Of a stretch of 64,000 bases of DNA, positions 1 through 9,354 are shown in pieces (within the stretch, counting starts at the first letter, position 1; the number at the start of each line of letters is the position of its first letter). Made by a program: the position numbers and the translations under genes. The DNA is from Umezawaea endophytica (GTDB lineage: Bacteria; Actinomycetota; Actinomycetes; Mycobacteriales; Pseudonocardiaceae): the NCBI RefSeq assembly GCF_025061645.1, contig NZ_JANYMP010000010.1, forward strand, positions 160,141 through 224,140, given 5' to 3'. Under the pieces are notes generated by a model, which saw only the letters and a list, made by a program, of their open reading frames with translations, ran no database searches and was not told where the DNA came from.

Positions 1-49
1 CTGACCCGGGGGGGGGGGCCGCCCCCGGGGCCGGCCACCCCCGCGGTGC

Positions 50-3000
50 TCACTCCGGAGCCGTCACGGTGTCCAGCGCGGCCAGGCGCACGTCCGGGTC
101 CTCGTGCCCGCGCAACGCGCGCAGCAGCGACCGCCAGTGCTCGGGCCAGCCGGTGTCGGGCCCGGCGACGGACGTGATCGCCAGCGCGAGCCGGGCGGCG
201 CCCGGTCCCTCGACCGCCAGCGCCCCGGCGATCTCCCGGACGCGCTCGCGCGGCAGCAGCCGCACCGCGGCGTCGACCTGCCCGGCCAGCTCGGCCCGCG
301 CCCGCTCGGCGAGCACCGGCCGGTCGGCCAGCCGGGCGACCTCGCGCAGCCGGGGAAGCGGGTCGTCAGCCCACGGCACCGTGGCGACGGCGAGCGCGAT
401 GGCCGACCCGCGGTGCTCCGGCACCACCGCCAGGTCCTCCGACAGCGCCAGCGCCGCCCGCCTCATGACGGGTGACCTCCGACGGTCCACCACCAGCCGG
501 ACCAGCGCGCCGATCCGCCGCCGGGCGGGCAGGTCGCGGTCGGCCTCCGCGTCGAACCGGTCGCCGACCGCGAGCAGCCGGGCCACGGCCGCCCGCAACG
601 GCTCGACGTCGCCCGCGACACCGGACACCTCCAGCAGCGCGGTCAGCGCGGGAGACCACGTCGCGGTGGTGTCGAGGTCGGACACGAGGTCCACCAGCAG
701 CGGCGTGAAGGCCGCGTCCAGGGTGGCCCACAGCGGGAGCGTCGCGTGCCTCAGCACGACCGGGTCCTGGGCCGGGACCTCGACGACCGCGCGGACCAGC
801 GCGGCGTAGCGGGCCCGGTGGCGCGGGGCCACGGAGAACGGCGACCGGTCGAGCACTGTCACCGCGACCGCGAGTTCGGCGGCCACGGCCTTCGCGAGCA
901 GGTCCCACGCGGCCTCGTCGTCCAGGAACCACCCGGTCGCCCACACCAGCGCCCGCCGCACGTCCCGGTGGCCGTGCGGACCGTCCCACGCGGCCGTGAG
1001 CAGCGCCGCGGCTCCCGGCACGTGGTGCTCGGCCAGCAGCCGGACCGCCTCCTTGCGGGAGGTGACCTTGGGGCTCGCCAGCAGCGCGCCGAGGTGGTCG
1101 CGCAGCCGATCCGGCGCGACGAACCGGGCGCACCGGGTCACGGCGTACACGGCCACCCGCGCCCGGTCGGTGTCGACGTGGGCGAGCAGGTCCCCGAGCA
1201 CGTCGCCGGGTTCGTCGGTCCACGCCAGCGCGCCCAGCGCCGCCTCGACCACCTGGACCTCGCGGTCGGTCACGTGCGCGCGCACGAGGTCCACCGTCCC
1301 CGGCACCCGCCCGAGCGAGCGCACCGCGGTGGCCCGCTCGTGCACGGGGACGCGCCGGGCCGAGGCGATGGCGTCCAGTTCGGCCGCGTACGCGGCGGTC
1401 TGGCGTGCCTGCCACCGGGGGAAGCAGCCGTGGAACGGCGGCACGTACCGCACCCCGCGCCTGAGGAACCGGCCGTGCAGCGGCTTGCCGATCACGTCGT
1501 CGAGCAGGTCGGTGCGCCGGAAGCCGATCGCGTTCAGCACCGACGGGATCGTGATCGTGGACCGGTCGCCGCGGAACACCCGCTCCACCCGCTCGTCGCG
1601 GGTCGCGGGCGGCTGGAGCCACAGGTCCACCGCCCGGCGCACCACGGCGTCGTCCTTCGCCGACCGGGCCTGGTCCAGCAGGTCCTGGAGCGGGGCCAGG
1701 TGCCACGCCCGGCGCCGCAGCCCGGACGCCAGCGCCAGCAGCACCGCGTACCGGCCGCGCGCCGCGTCCACCGCGAACCGGTCGCGCAGCGCGTCGAACA
1801 CCAGGTGCTCCGCGCCGCGCGGCAGGGACTCGTCCAGGCGGTCCAGAGTGATCCACGACAGGTGCCTGCCCATGCTCTCCAGCCCGGCCAGACCCGCGTC
1901 GACCAGCTCGGGTCGGCGCGACACGGCTCCCTCGCGGATCAGCGAGGCCGCCAGCGTGCTGACGGCGTGCTGCGTGGTCCACGAGCAGTCCCGCGCCTGC
2001 GCGGCGTCGACCACCAGCTTGACCAGCAGGTCGGCCTCGGCCGGGCGGAACAGCCACGCGGGCACGGCCGCGAGCGCGCCGAGCGCCGCCGCCCGCACCG
2101 GGTCCTGCTCGTTCGGCAGCCTGGTGAGGGTGCCGAGCACCGCCGCGAACACCTCGGGGTCACGGCTCGCCGCGGCCGCCGAGACGTACAGCGGGTACGC
2201 CTCGCGGCGCTCGTCCGCCGTCGCCCGCTTCGTCGCCTCGAACAGCACCGGCTCCGCGTCGGCCCAGGCCAGCCGGGCGGTCACCGCGAGCCGCCGCGAC
2301 GGGTCGTCCGCGGTGGCGCGCAACGCCAGCAGCCTGCGCGCCTCGGCGGCACGGGCGGCGGCGGGCAGCTCGTCCACGGCCTCCAGCGACACGTCCGCGC
2401 GCCCGCCGACCGCGCCCCCGTAGACGGCCGCGCGGCGCGACGGCGGCAGCGCGTGCAGGAACCGCACCAGCGGGGCGCCGTCGAGCAGCCGCGCCAGACC
2501 GACCAGGTCGGCCTCGGGGAGCCCGGTCAGCGCCTGCCACAGCGACCGCCGGTCCGGCGTGGTCCCGGTGCGGCGCGGGTCGAGCAGCACCCGCGCCACG
2601 CGGTCGGGGGAGTGGCGGGCCAGCACGCCCATCCGGCCCACCAGCGCCCAGGGCAGCGGGACGTGCGGCAGCGTCCGCTCCACCAGGTCCAGCACCCGGT
2701 CGGGGCGCGGCAGCACCGCCGCCGCGACCCCGGCGGCCACCCGGTCCCACACCCTCGGCCACCACTCGGTCGACACCGCCGCCAGCTCGGCGTCGACCAG
2801 GTCCAGCAGCTCGTCGGGGTGGGTGCGGCCGATCGGGGACCAGTTCGCGACGGCGTGCGCCAGTCCGGGGAGTTCGGCGGCGACCACGGACGGTGAGCAC
2901 GCGGCCAGCAGCGCGGCGGCCTCCCCGTCCCCGTACGCCGCCCGGACGGCGGGCAGCAGCGCGTCCGCCAGCGCCGACGCCTTGCGCCGCCGCACCCCCG

Positions 3001-3337
3001 TGTACAGGACGCGGCGCAGCGCGGTCGGCAGGTGCGGCAGCCGCTCCAGGAACACCTCCGCGGGCAGCCCGAGCCGGATCGCCGCGCCCAGCGCGTGCCG
3101 CACCACGGCGGTCTCCCGCGCCGCGAGGCAGGACCGCACGTGGTCGCCGTGCCCGGCCACGTACGCCATCTGCAACGCCATCCGCCTGGTGGCCCCGTCG
3201 GCGTCGAGGTCGCGCAGCAGCGCGTCCAGCTCGGCCGAGCCCGCCAACCGCCGAGCGGTCTCGGACAGCAGCTTCTGCCGGGCGCCGAAGGGCAGCGGGT
3301 CGAGCGTGCGCAGCAGTCGTCGTGCGGAAGTGGTCAC
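50..3337 (-). CDS. Large HEAT-like repeat protein of unknown function
   Basis: A 1095-residue soluble protein made almost entirely of short amphipathic helices rich in Ala, Leu, Arg and Asp. This is the look of HEAT/ARM-type alpha-solenoid repeats, for example the pairs around residues 670-760 and at the C-terminal end, where the last 100 residues carry a clear 'ALRGHEDPDVRLAALDTV'-type HEAT unit. No signal peptide, membrane segment or catalytic motif is visible. The start is GTG at 3337 without a clear Shine-Dalgarno sequence. It stands alone, downstream of the GH87 gene on the same strand and behind a hairpin at 3412-3439. HEAT solenoids usually act as protein-binding scaffolds; that role is inference. 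I do not recognise a specific family. Confidence 0.85.
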   Translation of the reverse strand: MTTSARRLLRTLDPLPFGARQKLLSETARRLAGSAELDALLRDLDADGATRRMALQMAYVAGHGDHVRSCLAARETAVVRHALGAAIRLGLPAEVFLERLPHLPTALRRVLYTGVRRRKASALADALLPAVRAAYGDGEAAALLAACSPSVVAAELPGLAHAVANWSPIGRTHPDELLDLVDAELAAVSTEWWPRVWDRVAAGVAAAVLPRPDRVLDLVERTLPHVPLPWALVGRMGVLARHSPDRVARVLLDPRRTGTTPDRRSLWQALTGLPEADLVGLARLLDGAPLVRFLHALPPSRRAAVYGGAVGGRADVSLEAVDELPAAARAAEARRLLALRATADDPSRRLAVTARLAWADAEPVLFEATKRATADERREAYPLYVSAAAASRDPEVFAAVLGTLTRLPNEQDPVRAAALGALAAVPAWLFRPAEADLLVKLVVDAAQARDCSWTTQHAVSTLAASLIREGAVSRRPELVDAGLAGLESMGRHLSWITLDRLDESLPRGAEHLVFDALRDRFAVDAARGRYAVLLALASGLRRRAWHLAPLQDLLDQARSAKDDAVVRRAVDLWLQPPATRDERVERVFRGDRSTITIPSVLNAIGFRRTDLLDDVIGKPLHGRFLRRGVRYVPPFHGCFPRWQARQTAAYAAELDAIASARRVPVHERATAVRSLGRVPGTVDLVRAHVTDREVQVVEAALGALAWTDEPGDVLGDLLAHVDTDRARVAVYAVTRCARFVAPDRLRDHLGALLASPKVTSRKEAVRLLAEHHVPGAAALLTAAWDGPHGHRDVRRALVWATGWFLDDEAAWDLLAKAVAAELAVAVTVLDRSPFSVAPRHRARYAALVRAVVEVPAQDPVVLRHATLPLWATLDAAFTPLLVDLVSDLDTTATWSPALTALLEVSGVAGDVEPLRAAVARLLAVGDRFDAEADRDLPARRRIGALVRLVVDRRRSPVMRRAALALSEDLAVVPEHRGSAIALAVATVPWADDPLPRLREVARLADRPVLAERARAELAGQVDAAVRLLPRERVREIAGALAVEGPGAARLALAITSVAGPDTGWPEHWRSLLRALRGHEDPDVRLAALDTVTAPE

Positions 3338-3411
3338 GGGCGGTGATTCTCGTGTCCGAAAGGGCCGGTCGCCAGTCGTTTACCGAAAACGCCCCCGGAC
3401 GGCGAGGTGGT

Positions 3412-3439
3412 GCCGGGCGTCCCGCGCGGAACGCCCGGC
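3412..3439 (-). terminator. Hairpin terminator after the GH87 gene
   Basis: Perfect 9-bp stem: GCCGGGCGT at 3412-3420 and ACGCCCGGC at 3431-3439, with a 10-nt loop. It lies 8 nt past the stop codon of the GH87 gene on the minus strand. No U-tract is present, as is common in actinomycetes. Confidence 0.5.
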
Positions 3440-3446
3440 CGCCGAC

Positions 3447-6400
3447 CTACCTGGGACCACCCGCCTTCGTGGTCCTGGACGCGGACGCGGTGGTGCCGCC
3501 GGTGATCGTGAAACCCGAACCGGGCTCGATCAGGACGTTGCCCTGGGCCGAGTTCGTGATGGTCACGTTCGTGAGCGTGGCACTGCCGCGGGCGCCGCTC
3601 ATGGCGAGGATGCCCGAGCCGTTGTTCGACCTGTCGATCTTCACGTTGCTGATCGCGACGCCCGGCATGGTGCCGCCGCCGGTCTTGAACTGGATGCCGT
3701 CGTAGGTCGAGTCGACGATGTCGGTGTCCCGGATGGTCACACCGGTGATGTCCTTGTTCGCCGCGAACAGCGTGAGCGCGCCGAACTCCTGGTCCTCGCC
3801 CCAGAACACGCCGCCGCAGCGGTACAGGGCGTTGTTGGCGATCAACGTCGTGCCCGAGAACGGCAGCGGGTCGTGGTCGGTCGCCAGCATGATGCCGGGG
3901 TAGTTCATCGTGTCGTACACCAGGTTGTTCTCGATGGAGTTGCCGTACCCGCCGTAGATCGCGATGCCCGTGGCGCGCCACGGGAGCTGGATCGTGTTGT
4001 TGGTGAAGTGGTTGTCGTGGCCGACGTCGGTGTTCTGGTCCTTCACGTACTTGTTGGCCCACACCGCCAGCGCGTCGTCACCCGTCGTGCGGAACGACGA
4101 GTTGAACACCTTGGAGTTCCTGGTGCCGTTGGAGAAGTTGATGCCGTCCGCGTAGGTGTCGCGGATCCGCATCCCGCTGAACTCCAGGCCGTCCGCCGGT
4201 CCCCACAGGTCGGGGATGTTGTCGTAGTCGCGGCCGACCCAGACACCGACGTTCGCGTGCTCGATCCACACGTTGCTGATCTTCGTGCCGGTGCCGAAGC
4301 GGCCGTTGAGGCCGACGCCGCCCTCGGCGTTGCCGTCACCGCCGCGGATCCGGCCGGAGCCGAAGATCGCGATGTCGGAGATCTGCGTGTTCTTGTCGAT
4401 GTCGAACCCGAAGTTGCCCTCGTGCGGGTGGTTGATGCTTCCCACCGCGTTCTGCGGCTCGGTCAGCGTGTAGAGCTGCGAGTGCCACATGCCCGCGCCG
4501 CGGATCGTGACGTTGCTGATGCCCACCTGGTTGAACTGGCCGCGGTTCAGCGGGTCGTCGGTGAGGATCTTCTTCTCCTGCCGCCACTGCCCGGCCGGGA
4601 TCCACACGCAGCCGATGACGCCGTTCTGGTCGTCCGTCACGGCCCGCTGGATCGCGTCCGTGTCGTCCACGCCGTCGTTGGCGACCGCGCCGTAGGACGT
4701 GATCGACGTGCAGCCCGACGGCTGGCTCGCCGCCGGGGCGACCTGCTCAAGGTCGATCAGGTCCAGGATGTAGAACGACGCCGTGTCACCGGAATCGCGC
4801 TGGAGCTTGAACTTCGTGCCGGGCGGGTAGCTGGTGGGCAGCAGCGCGTGCGACTCGTCGAACAGCCGCCGCGCGTCGGCCTGCGGCGTGTTGGTCAGCG
4901 CCTCCGGGCCGTCCACGTTGCCGTAGAGCCAACTGTGCTTCGACGACAGCGTCAGCTTCTGCGCGAACACGTCGTTGACGTACAGGCTGATCGTGGCGTC
5001 GATGCCGCCACCGCCTGGCGCGTCCGGGATGGAGTTGCGCACGACGATCGAGTTGGCCTGGTTCGTCGAGGTGATCTCCGCGAACTGCCCGGTGCCGGTC
5101 AGCCGCACCGACTGCCGCCCGGAGGACTCCGTGGCGAAGTTGGTGTGCCCGAACGTCCTCAGGGGGTCCGCCGTGAGCAGCGTGCCCTGGTAGCGCCCGG
5201 CTTCCACCTCGTACTCGGTGTACGGCACCGCCGCGCCGCGTCCGACCACGATGGACTGGGTGGCGGTGTTGTTGGTCTCGCTGGTCTCCGCGACGATGTT
5301 GGTCGCGTCGGCCGTGGCGGTGATGGTGGCCCCGCCGTTGGTGGCCGTCCACGTCCCGCTGATGGCCACGGACACCGTCGCCCCGGCCGCGATGGCCCCG
5401 GCGTTGGTGTTGAGCGTCGTGCCGCCGACCGAGACGCGGGTGACCGTGCCCGCGGCGACCGCCGTGGTGCCGCGGTTGTTCACCGCCACGGTGAACGACA
5501 CGGCCGCGCCGACCGCCGGGTTCGACGGGGTGGTGGTGATGCCGGTGACCTGGAGGTCCGGTCCGGGGGCCTGCGCGACCACCAGCGGCGTGGCCGCGGT
5601 GAAGCGGTTGTTGGCGTCGTCCTGCTCGACGACCCGGTTGGCCGGGTCGACCAGCGCGGAGACGGTGTAGCTGCCCATCGGCCGAGGCCCGACGGCGAGC
5701 GACACGGTGGCCGAGGCACCCGCGGCGAGCGCGCCGACCGGCGTGCCGCCCACGACCGCTCCCGCGAGGCTGAAGTCCACCGTGGACGCGGCGGCGGGCG
5801 CCGTGCCGATGTTCTTCACCGTGGCGGACAAGGAGATCGCGCTGGTCTCGTTCGGCGACGCGGGCGTCCACGTCGTACCGGTGACCACTAGGTCCGGGTT
5901 CGGCGCCGGGGTGCCGACGACCTGGAACTCGGCCACCTGCGCGCCGGGGGCGCCGGTGTTGGCGGTGAAGCGCAGCCGCACGTCGGCCACCCGCCCGGTG
6001 ACCGGGATCGTCACGGTGTTCTGCGCGGCGGGGGCGAAGGAGTAGCTCGCCAACGCCTTCAGCGACCCGAAGGTCGTGCCGGACTGCTCGCGGCCGAGCA
6101 CCTCGAGCGTCTGGCTGCGAGCGCCCCACGCCTGGTCGGGGTTGAGCTTGAGCACGACCGAGGAGACGTCGGCGTTGGAGCCGAGCTTCACCGTCAGGGT
6201 CGACTCGAACCCGGCGGACTCCCAGTACGTGCTGGTGCTGTCGTCGTTGGCGTTGGCCGCGACGAACGAGAACGCCGTGGAGGACGCCTCGATCGCCTTG
6301 CCGCGCGCCAGGTTCGCGCCGCCGGTGTTCTGCCCGGTCCTGGTCACGTGGTTGCTGTCGGTGGACTGGTTGCCCGCCGCGTCGCGGGCCCGGACGAAGT

Positions 6401-7817
6401 ACTCGACCGTCGCGGTGGCGGGCTGGGTGTCGGTGAACGTGAGCTGGCCGCCCGCCACGCTCGTGGACTGCCCGTTGACGTACACGTCGTAGCCGGTCAC
6501 GCCGACGTTGTCGGTGGACGCGGTCCAGGTGAGTCGGATCTGGCCCGCGGCGGGCTCGGTGAACGCGAGACCGCCGGGGGCGCTCGGCGGCGTCGTGTCG
6601 CCGGAACCCTGGCCGGTGCGGGTGACGCGGTTGCTGTTCGCCGACTGGTTGCCCGCCGCGTCCCGCGCGCGGACGTAGTACTCGACGGTCGCGCTCGACG
6701 GCTGGGTGTCGGTGTAGGTCAGGACGGTGCCCGCGACCGTGCCGCGCACCTGGCCGTTGGCGTAGACGTCGTAGCCGGTGACGCCGACGTTGTCGGTGGA
6801 GGCGGTCCAGGTGAGCCGGATCTGGCCCGCGGCGGGCTCGGTGAACGCCAGCGAGCCGGGCGCGGTCGGGGCGACGCCGTCACCGCCGGTGCTCGGGCCG
6901 TAGACCTCGAACTCCGAGAGCTGCCCGGCGGGGTGCCCGGTGTTGGCCGTGATCGCGACCCGCACGTAGCGCGTGCTCGCCGCGGTGAAGGAGACCGTCA
7001 CCGCGTTCCCGTTGGCGGGGGTGAAGCTGTGCTGCGCGGACGCGGCGAGGTCGGTGAACGCGCTCCCGTTCGCACTTCCCTGCACGGCAAGGGTTTGCGT
7101 GCGCGACCCCCAGCCCGCGGGCAGCTTCAGCACGACCCGGTTGACGGTCGCGGACGCGCCGAGGTCGACCTGGAGCCACTGCGGGAACGCGTTGTTGGCG
7201 CTCTCCCAGTAGGAGTTCTGGTCGCCGTCGTTGCCGTTGCCCGCGCCGTAACCGGCCTGCGCGCTCGACGCCGACAGGGTCTTGCCCTGCGCCAGGTTCG
7301 CCGACGACCCGCCCGCCCCGAACACCTGGAGTTCCGCGAGTTGGGCCGCGGGCCAGCCGGTGTTCGCGGTGACGTCCACCCGCACGTACCGGACGCTCGC
7401 GGCGGTGAAGTTCACCGTGACCGTGTTCGAGGTGGCCGGGTCGAACACCCGGCCCGCCGACGTCGACAGCGCGCTGAACGCCGTGCCGGTGGAACTGCCC
7501 TGCACGCTCAGCGTCTGCGTGCGCGCCTTCCAGGCCGGGGGCAGCTTCAGGACCACCTGGTCGACGTCGACACCGGCGCCGAGGTCGATCTGCACCCACT
7601 GCGGGAAGGCGCTGTTCGGGCTCTCCCAGTAGGTGGCCTGGTTGCCGTCGTTGACGTTGGAGGCCGGCTGGTTCCCGTTCGACGCGCTCGCGGTGGCGGT
7701 CTTGCCGGAGGCCAGGTTGGGGCCGCCCGCCGCCGACGCGATGGGCGGCGACATGCCGAGGGCGATGAGGCCGACCGCGAGCAATCCGCTGGTCAGCCGC
7801 CTGCTGAACTGGTTCAT
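3447..7817 (-). CDS. Secreted multimodular GH87 alpha-1,3-glucanase (mutanase/mycodextranase type)
   Basis: A 1456-residue exported polysaccharide hydrolase. Order of modules: signal peptide (about 1-30, cleavage near SAA-GG), two discoidin/F5-8C-type CBMs (about 31-168 and 172-308), two fibronectin III domains (about 315-403 and 409-495), a third discoidin-like domain (about 500-645), two CARDB domains (about 650-865), a beta-rich accessory domain (about 865-1030) and a C-terminal right-handed beta-helix (about 1033-1456). Three acidic residues, D1224, D1247 and D1248, sit in 'YADGIN' and 'TGDDALAVW'. Their spacing equals that of the catalytic aspartates described for Paenibacillus GH87 alpha-1,3-glucanase. 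The likely substrate is fungal or dextran-type alpha-glucan outside the cell (inference). ATG at 7817 is chosen because it opens directly onto the signal peptide; a start at 7856 would add 13 residues before it. Confidence 0.9.
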   Translation of the reverse strand: MNQFSRRLTSGLLAVGLIALGMSPPIASAAGGPNLASGKTATASASNGNQPASNVNDGNQATYWESPNSAFPQWVQIDLGAGVDVDQVVLKLPPAWKARTQTLSVQGSSTGTAFSALSTSAGRVFDPATSNTVTVNFTAASVRYVRVDVTANTGWPAAQLAELQVFGAGGSSANLAQGKTLSASSAQAGYGAGNGNDGDQNSYWESANNAFPQWLQVDLGASATVNRVVLKLPAGWGSRTQTLAVQGSANGSAFTDLAASAQHSFTPANGNAVTVSFTAASTRYVRVAITANTGHPAGQLSEFEVYGPSTGGDGVAPTAPGSLAFTEPAAGQIRLTWTASTDNVGVTGYDVYANGQVRGTVAGTVLTYTDTQPSSATVEYYVRARDAAGNQSANSNRVTRTGQGSGDTTPPSAPGGLAFTEPAAGQIRLTWTASTDNVGVTGYDVYVNGQSTSVAGGQLTFTDTQPATATVEYFVRARDAAGNQSTDSNHVTRTGQNTGGANLARGKAIEASSTAFSFVAANANDDSTSTYWESAGFESTLTVKLGSNADVSSVVLKLNPDQAWGARSQTLEVLGREQSGTTFGSLKALASYSFAPAAQNTVTIPVTGRVADVRLRFTANTGAPGAQVAEFQVVGTPAPNPDLVVTGTTWTPASPNETSAISLSATVKNIGTAPAAASTVDFSLAGAVVGGTPVGALAAGASATVSLAVGPRPMGSYTVSALVDPANRVVEQDDANNRFTAATPLVVAQAPGPDLQVTGITTTPSNPAVGAAVSFTVAVNNRGTTAVAAGTVTRVSVGGTTLNTNAGAIAAGATVSVAISGTWTATNGGATITATADATNIVAETSETNNTATQSIVVGRGAAVPYTEYEVEAGRYQGTLLTADPLRTFGHTNFATESSGRQSVRLTGTGQFAEITSTNQANSIVVRNSIPDAPGGGGIDATISLYVNDVFAQKLTLSSKHSWLYGNVDGPEALTNTPQADARRLFDESHALLPTSYPPGTKFKLQRDSGDTASFYILDLIDLEQVAPAASQPSGCTSITSYGAVANDGVDDTDAIQRAVTDDQNGVIGCVWIPAGQWRQEKKILTDDPLNRGQFNQVGISNVTIRGAGMWHSQLYTLTEPQNAVGSINHPHEGNFGFDIDKNTQISDIAIFGSGRIRGGDGNAEGGVGLNGRFGTGTKISNVWIEHANVGVWVGRDYDNIPDLWGPADGLEFSGMRIRDTYADGINFSNGTRNSKVFNSSFRTTGDDALAVWANKYVKDQNTDVGHDNHFTNNTIQLPWRATGIAIYGGYGNSIENNLVYDTMNYPGIMLATDHDPLPFSGTTLIANNALYRCGGVFWGEDQEFGALTLFAANKDITGVTIRDTDIVDSTYDGIQFKTGGGTMPGVAISNVKIDRSNNGSGILAMSGARGSATLTNVTITNSAQGNVLIEPGSGFTITGGTTASASRTTKAGGPR
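6481..6567. repeat. Near-identical FN3-coding repeat, copy 1
   Basis: An 87-nt stretch in the second FN3 domain of the GH87 gene. It matches 6763-6849 in the first FN3 domain with about five differences. The offset is 282 nt, exactly 94 codons, so the two domains are a recent in-frame tandem duplication or are being homogenised. Confidence 0.8.
6763..6849. repeat. Near-identical FN3-coding repeat, copy 2
   Basis: Partner of 6481-6567, inside the first FN3 domain of the GH87 gene. Confidence 0.8.
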
Positions 7818-8018
7818 GGCGTTTTCGTCTCTGTCGGGACGGCAGGGGGGTGCCACTCGGGGGGGACGTGGCGGTGGGTGCGCGGACAGGGCGTCGCGCG
7901 AGCAGCGAGGAGTCGTCGGGGGAGCAGCCGAGGGTCACGCCATCGTGGGCCTCCTCGTTCACGGAACGGTGACCAGGATGCAACATGGCGTGAACTGAAC
8001 GCAATAACTTGACTGATT

Positions 8019-8047
8019 GACGTAAGAATTCGACTTATGCTGATCAA
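8019..8047 (-). promoter_or_regulatory. Candidate promoter of the GH87 gene
   Basis: On the minus strand TTGATC (8047-8042) is followed after 17 nt by TACGTC (8024-8019), inside an unusually AT-rich stretch (7975-8045). It would give a leader of about 195 nt. Apart from this and the hairpin at 8059-8096, the 318-nt gap 7818-8135 holds nothing I can identify. Confidence 0.35.
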
Positions 8048-8058
8048 GCCCGGACGTG

Positions 8059-8096
8059 CTTCGAGGGGCGGACCAGTAGCGGTCCGCCCCTCGAAG
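8059..8096 (-). terminator. Hairpin terminator after the MFS gene
   Basis: Perfect 16-bp stem (8059-8074 with 8081-8096) and a 6-nt loop, 39 nt beyond the stop of the MFS gene on the minus strand. Confidence 0.65.
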
Positions 8097-8135
8097 GTGC
8101 TCCTCGCCCCGGTACCCCCGGAGCCCGACGGGGCG

Positions 8136-9329
8136 CTAGGCGGTCTCGCCCGTCCGGTTCACCAGGACGCGGCTGAGGACGACCGTCACCACGCCCGCGA
8201 ACACCACGCTGAGCAGGCCGACGCGCAGGCTGCTGAGGTCGGCGATGACGCCGACGATCGGCGGCGACAGCAGGAAACCGACGCGCAGCAACCAGCTCAC
8301 CACGGTCAGGCCCACGCCGTTGGGCAGACCGGGCAGCTCGTCGGCCGTGTGCATGGCGGCCGGGACGAGGGTGGCGACGCCCAGTCCCGCCAGCGCGAAG
8401 CCCGCGAGCGCGGTGCCGACGGTCGGGACCGCCAGCGCCAGGCCCATGCCCACGGCGGCGAACGCCCCGCCCGCGCGGACGACCGTGCGCTGGCCGAACC
8501 TGTCCACCGCGCGGTCGCCGGTGAGGCGGCCGACGGTCATGGCGACCTGGAGCGCGACGAACGCCAGACCCGCCGTGGCGGCGCTGGTGCGCAGGTCGCC
8601 GCTGAGGTAGATCGCGCCCCACGACGCGCCCGCGTCCTCGACCAGCGCGCCGCACGCGGCGAGGACGCCCAGCGCGGCGAGCATCTTGATCGCCGTGCCC
8701 GCGAACACCCGGCGGGACGCCGGGGCGGCGGTGGGCTCGGTGCGCTCGGCGTCCTCGTGGCCGGGCAGCAGGAACCGGTACGCGACGAGCGCCACCAGGC
8801 TGAACAGCGCGGCGGAGAAGCCGAGGTGGATCGCGAGCGGCACGCGGAGACCCGCGGCGGCGGCGCCCATCAGGCCGCCCAGGACGGCGCCGATGCTCCA
8901 CACGCCGTGGAACGAGTTGACGATGGACCGGCCGTAGAGGCGTTGCACGCGGAGGCCGTGCGCGTTCTGCGCGACGTCGACCACGGCGTCCAGCGCGCCC
9001 ACGACGAACAGGACCGCGCCGAGCGCGAGCCAGTTCGGCGCGAGCGGGATCAGCAGGGTCGTGGCGGCGAGCAGGACGATGCCGAGCGCGGCCACGCGGG
9101 ACGACCGGAAGCGGCGGATCGCGGCGGCGGCCAGCAGGCCCGCGACCAGCGCGCCGAGCGGGAACCCGGCGAGCGCCGCGCCCAGGACGGTGTTGCTCAG
9201 CTCCAGGCCGGACTTGATCTCGGGGTAGCGGGGGACCACGTTGGCGAAGAGAGCGCCGTTGGTCAGGAACAGGGCCGCCACGGCGGCGCGAGCGGCGCGC
9301 GCCGGGGCGGTGGGGGTGACGATGGCCAT
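8136..9329 (-). CDS. MFS transporter, 12-TM type
   Basis: A 397-residue hydrophobic protein with repeated 20-residue Ala/Leu/Val/Gly segments across its length, as expected for about 12 membrane helices. A short Arg-containing loop (IRRFRSSR) between early helices corresponds to the MFS cytoplasmic 2-3 loop. It resembles the sugar-efflux/fucose-permease-like branch of the superfamily; the substrate cannot be read from sequence. It begins 25 nt after the TetR gene on the same strand, so the pair is probably one autoregulated transcript and the transporter an efflux pump induced by the TetR ligand (inference). ATG at 9329. Confidence 0.9.
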   Translation of the reverse strand: MAIVTPTAPARAARAAVAALFLTNGALFANVVPRYPEIKSGLELSNTVLGAALAGFPLGALVAGLLAAAAIRRFRSSRVAALGIVLLAATTLLIPLAPNWLALGAVLFVVGALDAVVDVAQNAHGLRVQRLYGRSIVNSFHGVWSIGAVLGGLMGAAAAGLRVPLAIHLGFSAALFSLVALVAYRFLLPGHEDAERTEPTAAPASRRVFAGTAIKMLAALGVLAACGALVEDAGASWGAIYLSGDLRTSAATAGLAFVALQVAMTVGRLTGDRAVDRFGQRTVVRAGGAFAAVGMGLALAVPTVGTALAGFALAGLGVATLVPAAMHTADELPGLPNGVGLTVVSWLLRVGFLLSPPIVGVIADLSSLRVGLLSVVFAGVVTVVLSRVLVNRTGETA

Positions 9330-9354
9330 GGCTATCCCGTCGGGGCAGGGGTGA

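Noticed and set aside
746-2896. Long plus-strand open frames opposite the HEAT gene
   Set aside because: They are Arg/Pro/His-rich with no domain and reflect the extreme third-position GC of the minus-strand gene. The same holds for most long overlapping frames in the window.
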